Origin: Colias croceus
Taxonomy: Eukaryota; Arthropoda; Insecta; Lepidoptera; Pieridae
NCBI RefSeq assembly: GCF_905220415.1
Contig: NC_059558.1
Location: 6,708,501-6,772,500 of the forward strand
Direction of reading: 5' to 3'
Length of the DNA stretch: 64,000 bases
Shown here: piece by piece, positions 58,175 to 64,000 of the stretch
Layout: every line of letters begins with the position of its first letter
How positions within the stretch are numbered: the first letter of the stretch is position 1
Position numbers and translations under genes: made by a program
The notes under the pieces: model-generated
Seen by the model: only the letters and a program-made list of their open reading frames with translations
Database searches by the model: none
Told to the model about the DNA's origin: nothing

Positions 58175-58889
58175 ATATTTTAGTAAAGGCAATGCTTATT
58201 TGATTCAATTATCAGATGGATAATAATAGATTTTATTTGATTACCGTACGTTTTTTGAGCCGTGGTATGTAGAGTGTTCCATTTGGCTGGATTTCATACA
58301 TGATAATTACATATAGATAGAATTTTACACATAGCGTTGTAAAATTTTTATTTTCCCAGCAGATTTTTAGGTGGGTTTAAATGATTTTGAAAATATATTT
58401 CGCACGCGTATATCAGTAAGCTGGATGTCACAAAGCATGAAGAGCCGATAAACGAGCACATGCGACACCCGTCAAGCCGTCCCCGTCCCCACGAGATCAT
58501 CAGGGCTGCCACTTTAACAATTATAATGTCACGTAGGAGATTTTTTATCGACATATTTCTAAAGACAAAGAACTTACTAATAGGACTTAGTAATAGGTGA
58601 TAACCTATTACTTAAACTCATATCACATGAAACTTGTGATTACCGTAGCGTTTAGTTGGCTCTATTTGTTATAAAGATTTTGAACATTTATTACTTCTGT
58701 TATGTAAACCTATCTATTTAAAACCATTATTGGCGAATATTGCTTTGAAAATAAATGACGTTGAATTAAATCAAAATAATATATATTTATTGTCAAGTGC
58801 CAACGTTAAAGAACTTACATCGTTCACACTTTAACGGTGTAATCAGTTATATGAAACTCAAAAAATATATATAAATAATGAATATACTT

Positions 58890-59030
58890 CGCACAGCCCT
58901 AGCGGTTACTGGTATGAGCCGGGGGAGGGGGGCGGAAGTGTCGTGCGTGCGATTTAATTCCATCGCCTTTCGCCTCGCGCGGCTGCGGGCCCGCTTGAGT
59001 GTGCTCGAATAGTGATGTGCTGTGGGTGGA
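58890..59030. other. GC-rich island
   Basis: Contains GAGCCGGGGGAGGGGGGCGG and CGCGCGGCTGCGGGCCCGC in otherwise AT-rich DNA. No frame of note. Confidence 0.35.
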
Positions 59031-60169
59031 TGTTGACGATGTGTTTTATTTTTATTAATATCGAGATTCTAGTTAATTAAAAATGGAATATGGTATTAAT
59101 GATAAACATTGTTTGTTTAAAATTATTATATTATTATACATAATATATTATGTACTTCAAATATATATCATTTCGCTATAATAAAGAGATGGCTTTTTTA
59201 AAGAGATTAAATACATAATGATTAATGGTGCTATCTATATATTAATTATGACCGCGGCTACAACAGTCCACCAAATCAGTAACTAATTTCAATTTGTGAT
59301 AATTTTCACATCGATATAGGAATGTACAAAATAAAGTTTAACTGAGAAATTAACATTTTCATTTAATCTTAATTCAAGTTTGTAAAACAATTGAATTTGT
59401 TTTGTGGCTTTGTCACTAAGTATTTAGTTTGTAATTGCTTTATCTTTATAATCACGTTGTGTTTACTATGAGATTTTTATGTAATTATTGTTTTCAAAGT
59501 TGAAGTATTGAACTGCAATGCATACAAATATCGAATTCAACAACTGAACACGTTGAAAGAGACAAAATATATAAAGTATCGATACGATGAAATTCAACAC
59601 GTTGTACTCCATCCCTAGTGAAAACTAGAAGCGCTGGCGGCCGACAGCGGGCTCGTAAAATACGAGACCAGGTGATTCTGTCGGCGGCACTCGGCACATA
59701 GATACCGCTGACACGTGTTAGGGTTGCCAAATACGAGAAACGGTGATAAGAATGAATGGACTATTTAGGTTGCATGATCGGAGGACATTTGCAATGATAA
59801 AATGAAAAATGATAACCGTTTTGAATGATTTGGCTGAAGAATTCGCCATTTATAAGATAACCATGTTCATAAATGTTTCAAGAAGATCTCCATGTTTAGA
59901 TCTGTAAAAGAAACACACATAAATTTAAACATAATATTCCGAAGAAATTCACGTTTAAGGTATCTAAAATTATAACTTTTTGGACTATATATTTTGTAAT
60001 AATATTATGTAGGTAATTACTAATTAGTATAAATATTATATTGTAAAACTGCGCTCGTGTTATCCGAAAGTGATATTAGCTTGTAACACGTAGAAATATT
60101 CACCAAGCTCAATACAAAAAATAAAAATTAAAAACTTTACAAAAAAACTTCAATAAAAAGAATTACTAA

Positions 60170-60300
60170 TGAACCGTCGCGTCGCCAGCCCTACGCTCAA
60201 GTTCACGTCACCTCCCACTTAGCGGCCGGCCGGGCGTAGCTGTCGAGAGCGCCGCAAACTTATGCTCCCCTGGTACCCGCAGAGTCGTGTACCCGTTATG
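60170..60300. other. GC-rich island with CCTGGTA site
   Basis: Contains GCGGCCGGCCGGGCGTAGC and CTCCCCTGGTACCCGC (60265-60280). No frame of note. Confidence 0.4.
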
Positions 60301-61914
60301 TGCTTGCTGAATTTTAACTTCGCTTTGCAACCCGGTTTTGACTTTCTTCTTTTTCCGCTGTTTTACGAAATACTGTCTATGTTGTGCCTTTTATTTGCTG
60401 GTAAATAATTGCAATTTAACCCTAAATAATTATTCTTTTCGCGGGATGACAGATGCGATTGACAAGTGACCTGCGTGAAGGAACGTAGGCAGTTTCTTTT
60501 GCTCTGTGCACCTACTGCAACTAACTGGCTTATAGGAATTACTCATAATGTCATAAATGCTTATTTTAATTAATAAAATATCCGTATGTTCATTTATTAG
60601 TACATTAAAAAATATTGCATTTAAAAACTCGTTGTTTGCTGTTTTCTTATTTCTTCCTTTTCGGTTAGAAGTAAGATAACAACGGTTTAACAAAATGAAC
60701 AAAAACAGTTGTAGAAACTTAGCTTGCGTGAGAAGCGAATAAGAAAATGCTGCAAATATAAGCGTCGCTTATTTATTTGGCGTCGGCATTTTGGCAGACT
60801 ACACTGGCAAGCTGAGATCAAAAGCAAAAACATTTCCGTATGGTCCATTCGGTCAACGCTTTCGGCGCCAGACTAGGTTCAATAGTAAATAGTTAATACC
60901 AACTCCAAAATGGAAATAGAATTTTCATACTTCTTAAAAAATTTAAGTAGGTAATCGACGACCTTCTCTCATCTGTTTTCCAGATGTTCAATACGAAGAA
61001 TATGAAGAATCATATAACAAATAAGAAGCTTTTTATGCAGATGATTAAAGAAGGTGAAGGTTTGTCGCTCGTGATCCTCAATATTTGAATTATTAGAGTG
61101 CATGTTATTTCAAATCGTTTCACTAGCTTCGACATGGATTTATTTAATTCATGTGCGATTACAATTTTAATCGCAATCGTATTTCCAGTTAAAGAAATAA
61201 AAAATGCCACAAAATAAAATCCATCCTGCGACGACATTATTCGCAGCGCGGTACCAGAACATCATAAATTTGATGGCGGTCGGTCAGTAATTGCATGGAA
61301 GCAGTGGCGCCCAGCGAGCGCGAGGGCGTGATTGTGCACGCGATGCTTGTTATTAATATATTAATATTAATTACTTACGAACACCTTCGAATTCTGGTGA
61401 CCTGGTAATTACGGCTTGTTAGGTATTTGTCACTTCTACGGTAACTATCATGGCCCGTTTGTCGTTGTTACCACAGTTCTTACAATCTGTACGATAATAA
61501 CATTACAGAAATGATCATATATAAAAAATTCTATTCTTTCTTTTGAAATAAAATAATTCCTTAAAAGATAACATAATATGGGGTAAACCAGTAAGAAAAT
61601 CTTTAAAAATACGCCGGTGCACTTGTCTTCAATCAAAATGGGGTCGGAATCTAACAGCCCATTAATCTCTTGACCATAAAACGCTCCAGAATCGTAAAGG
61701 CTGTGTCCGTAAATAATGTGGGACCCAGTGGTGTACTGTAATCACTGGCTGAATTTATTTTATTTTAATCATTTTGTTAAAGCGTTTTCTTTTCATTTTC
61801 TTGGTGTGAAATAATAGTCATCTAAAATTACTTCTAACATCAATGGACAATGTACCGAGTATAAAACTATATAGAGATATGTGATTCAAATGTTTAGACT
61901 TTAGATTATAATTT

Positions 61915-62136
61915 ACTAGCTTTCCGCCTGCGGCTTCGCCCGCGTTTTCAAAGAAAAACCCGCATAGTTCCCGTTCCCGTGGGATTTCCTGGATAAAACC
62001 TAGCCTATGTTGATCAGTGAAGAAGCAGCTTTCTAATGGTGAAAGAATTTTTGAAATCGGTCCAGTAGTTTATGCGTGAAAACCATACATACATACATAA
62101 TTACAAACCTTTCCTCTTTATAATATAAGTATAGAT
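61915..62136 (-). mobile_element. Lepidopteran SINE-like repeat (family B)
   Basis: Starts ACTAGCTTTCCGCCTGCGGC and ends TTTATAATATAAGTATAGAT. It shares CCCGCATAGTTCCCGTTCCC with the reverse of 31507-31725. Confidence 0.75.
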
Positions 62137-63710
62137 TAGTATGGATAACGAATATAATGCGTTTTAATCCGTTAAAATCTATAATAGAGATTATAGCTAG
62201 GTAGGTATAATATAATATAAGCGTATATTTATTTCGTTTCATCTCGTTTCGTATGTAATAACCGACGTCAAGCGTCCCATAGTCGTTAGCGCGAATCAAT
62301 CAGGGGGTAATGAGGGGGACGAGGTCATACGATACTTGAGCTGACTTGACTCTTATGTATTTAGGAATCTATAGAGATTAGAGACTAGAGTTGATGACAA
62401 TGGATCGGATTTCGCTGTTGATTATTCACTTGTTTTTATGTATTGTAGACGCTAACATCTCAGCTAATTCGATATGGTTGTCGATACAGTCCTGTATTTT
62501 CATCAGATTAAATAACCGTATAGAAACAGTGCGTTTAAAGTAAAATTCGATCAATTTTCTGCTCACAATCCTGGCATTACGTCTATATCGCAGGACCTAT
62601 TTAGGTCTTCATGCGCGCCGAGCACGCGAGGTTACAAGTTACAATCAACCTACAAGAAAAGGGCAAATATCTTTTTAAATATTGATCGAGGCAACATGAT
62701 ATTTTATGTCAACATCGATCAAACAATGCCCCTCAGGATTGGGGACCGGATAAGTGGTCGGAAAGAATTAGGGGCGGCCGGGCGACGATAAGGGCGGGCC
62801 CAGTAAACGGACGCGGGACTACTGAGACGTTATAGCGATTCAACCAGAGGCTTGGCAAGGGACGAAGACTTTAGGGTCTGTTAACATGACAAGGTATGTA
62901 TTTGTGTTTTTCAAACCATGCCAAGATATAAGTAGTAGCGAAATGTATGATATTATGGTAATCAGGCGATTGAATGGTATTTAAATTAGGTATTCGATGA
63001 TTTGCCATGAACTTAACTTATGTTTTCGATGTTGGATTTATTAACTTTAATGGATAACCTTACCTGAAGATTTACAAAAACTATAAAAAACGCAACCGTG
63101 TATGAATTTTCGATGTATATTTAAAAGAATAAAGTCGTAAATTGCGCAACTCCAACAAAGGCCTTAAGGACGCTGTCACAAATCTGCGTTACTCAAATTT
63201 AGGTATCTAACGTCGCCACGTGGTTCGCGGGAACATCGCGCTCACGTAAACATAGCGCATTCCATTTTATAGACCATCTTCATACTTGATATTATTTTTT
63301 TTTATATTTTTATTGAAATTGATTCCAGAAGATTACTGGGAACTTTAAAAATTCATTTTGTTACTATTATTAGTAGGTACGATCCTTATAAGTATTTTAG
63401 TGTATTCAACCAACTTAAAAAAGTGTGACTATTTTACAACAATTTGAATATGAATTGTATTATTGTTTACAATATCGAAGCTTTTTAAGAAATGTATAAA
63501 ATACTTTTTTAAGAATTATTATCATACATAATATTATATGTTACCGGCAATATATTAAACCCGGCATTGTAAGCAATTCTTAGTAAATGTATGTTATTCC
63601 GAGAAACAGTCGGAATGAAATAAATTAAATTCGTTACCACACATTCACATTACCTATATCTTTAAATATGAACTTTTCCTAAGTAGCAAACACATTTGCA
63701 AATGTGGGTG

Positions 63711-64000
63711 GTTTTTGGGGTAGCTATTAACCAATATGAGGTCAAAACTAAAATCCAAGATGGCACCGACGAAAATATGAAATCTTTTCGTCATGGGTGT
63801 CATTTTCAAGGAGTTGGAGTAGCTATTAAATAAGTATTAATCAATATGAGGTCAAATCTAAAATCCAAAATGGCGCCGACGACAATTTGACATCATTTCG
63901 TCACGGGTGTCATTTTCATGGTTTTTGGGGTAGCTATTAACCAATATGAGGTCAAAACTAAAATCCAAGATGGCGCCGACAAAAATTTTATATATTTTCT
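63711..64000. repeat. Tandem repeat, unit about 100 bp, cut by the window end
   Basis: Three copies begin near 63711, 63811 and 63921 and share GGGGTAGCTATTAA, CAATATGAGGTCAAA, CCAAGATGGCGCCGAC and TTTCGTCA-GGGTGTCATTTTCA. The second copy has a 10-bp insertion, so the spacing is 110 then 100. The third is incomplete. Confidence 0.9.

Larger units (their letters stand above)
58175..63710. other. Non-coding, probably intronic
   Basis: No exon recognised. GC-rich patches lie at 58890, 59630, 60170, 61280, 62590 and 62730-62830, with one family-B repeat at 61915. Confidence 0.5.

Overview
The window looks like nuclear DNA of a butterfly or moth (Lepidoptera). It is AT-rich. It is littered with short repeats ending in the lepidopteran 'gaagccgcgggcggaaagctagt' style, with tRNA-derived SINEs, with TA-flanked MITEs and with Jockey-group non-LTR retrotransposons. 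I see no prokaryotic genes, CRISPR array or intact functional RNA gene. The species cannot be named from the sequence alone.

Only one host gene is supported. Two internal coding exons on the minus strand (50322-50456 and 49007-49825) encode a homologue of nucleolar protein 4 (NOL4). Both have clean splice sites and phase-0 joints. Together they carry the conserved NOL4 segments: KVAVVENFFDIIY, KHAGQKRTY, YAFLPREAVTRFL and PITTAYLKHM. Exons for the N-terminus (to the right) and the C-terminus (to the left) were not found, so most of the window is probably intron of this gene. A possible 29-nt microexon lies at 28867-28895.

Two large retrotransposons lie on the minus strand. LINE-A (about 11215-15640, perhaps to 16022) has a PHD-like zinc-finger ORF1. 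Its endonuclease/reverse-transcriptase ORF2 is broken by two frameshifts, both in runs of eight A. LINE-B (about 41854-47200) is largely intact. It has ORF1 with a coiled coil and an FP-like C-terminal domain, an unexplained 221-codon hydrophobic frame, and a 978-codon ORF2 with all expected endonuclease and RT motifs. The ORF1 stop is TGA followed by CTA, in frame with the extra ORF. That ORF's stop overlaps the ORF2 start as ATGTGTGA. This suggests a readthrough plus termination-reinitiation layout and is the most interesting signal here.

Other structure, left to right: a TIR element at 1209-1721; an inverted SINE-end element at 3892-4189; a tRNA-Gly-like SINE at 4796-5064; a MITE at 6235-6410 with an opposite-orientation sister at 29073-29257; a 60-nt hairpin at 8267-8326; a fold-back MITE at 10400-10583; a MITE at 16147-16433; a GGAAAAT-type minisatellite at 18410-19290, open in several frames; a tRNA-Arg-like SINE at 19738-20049; a cluster of CCTGGTA motifs and GC-rich islands at 23.6-39.5 kb; a third SINE at 34340-34560; four CTCF-like motifs around the NOL4 exons; a 566-bp TIR element with internal repeats at 56075-56640; a truncated LINE 3' end at 57793-58174; and a 100-bp tandem repeat that runs off the right end.
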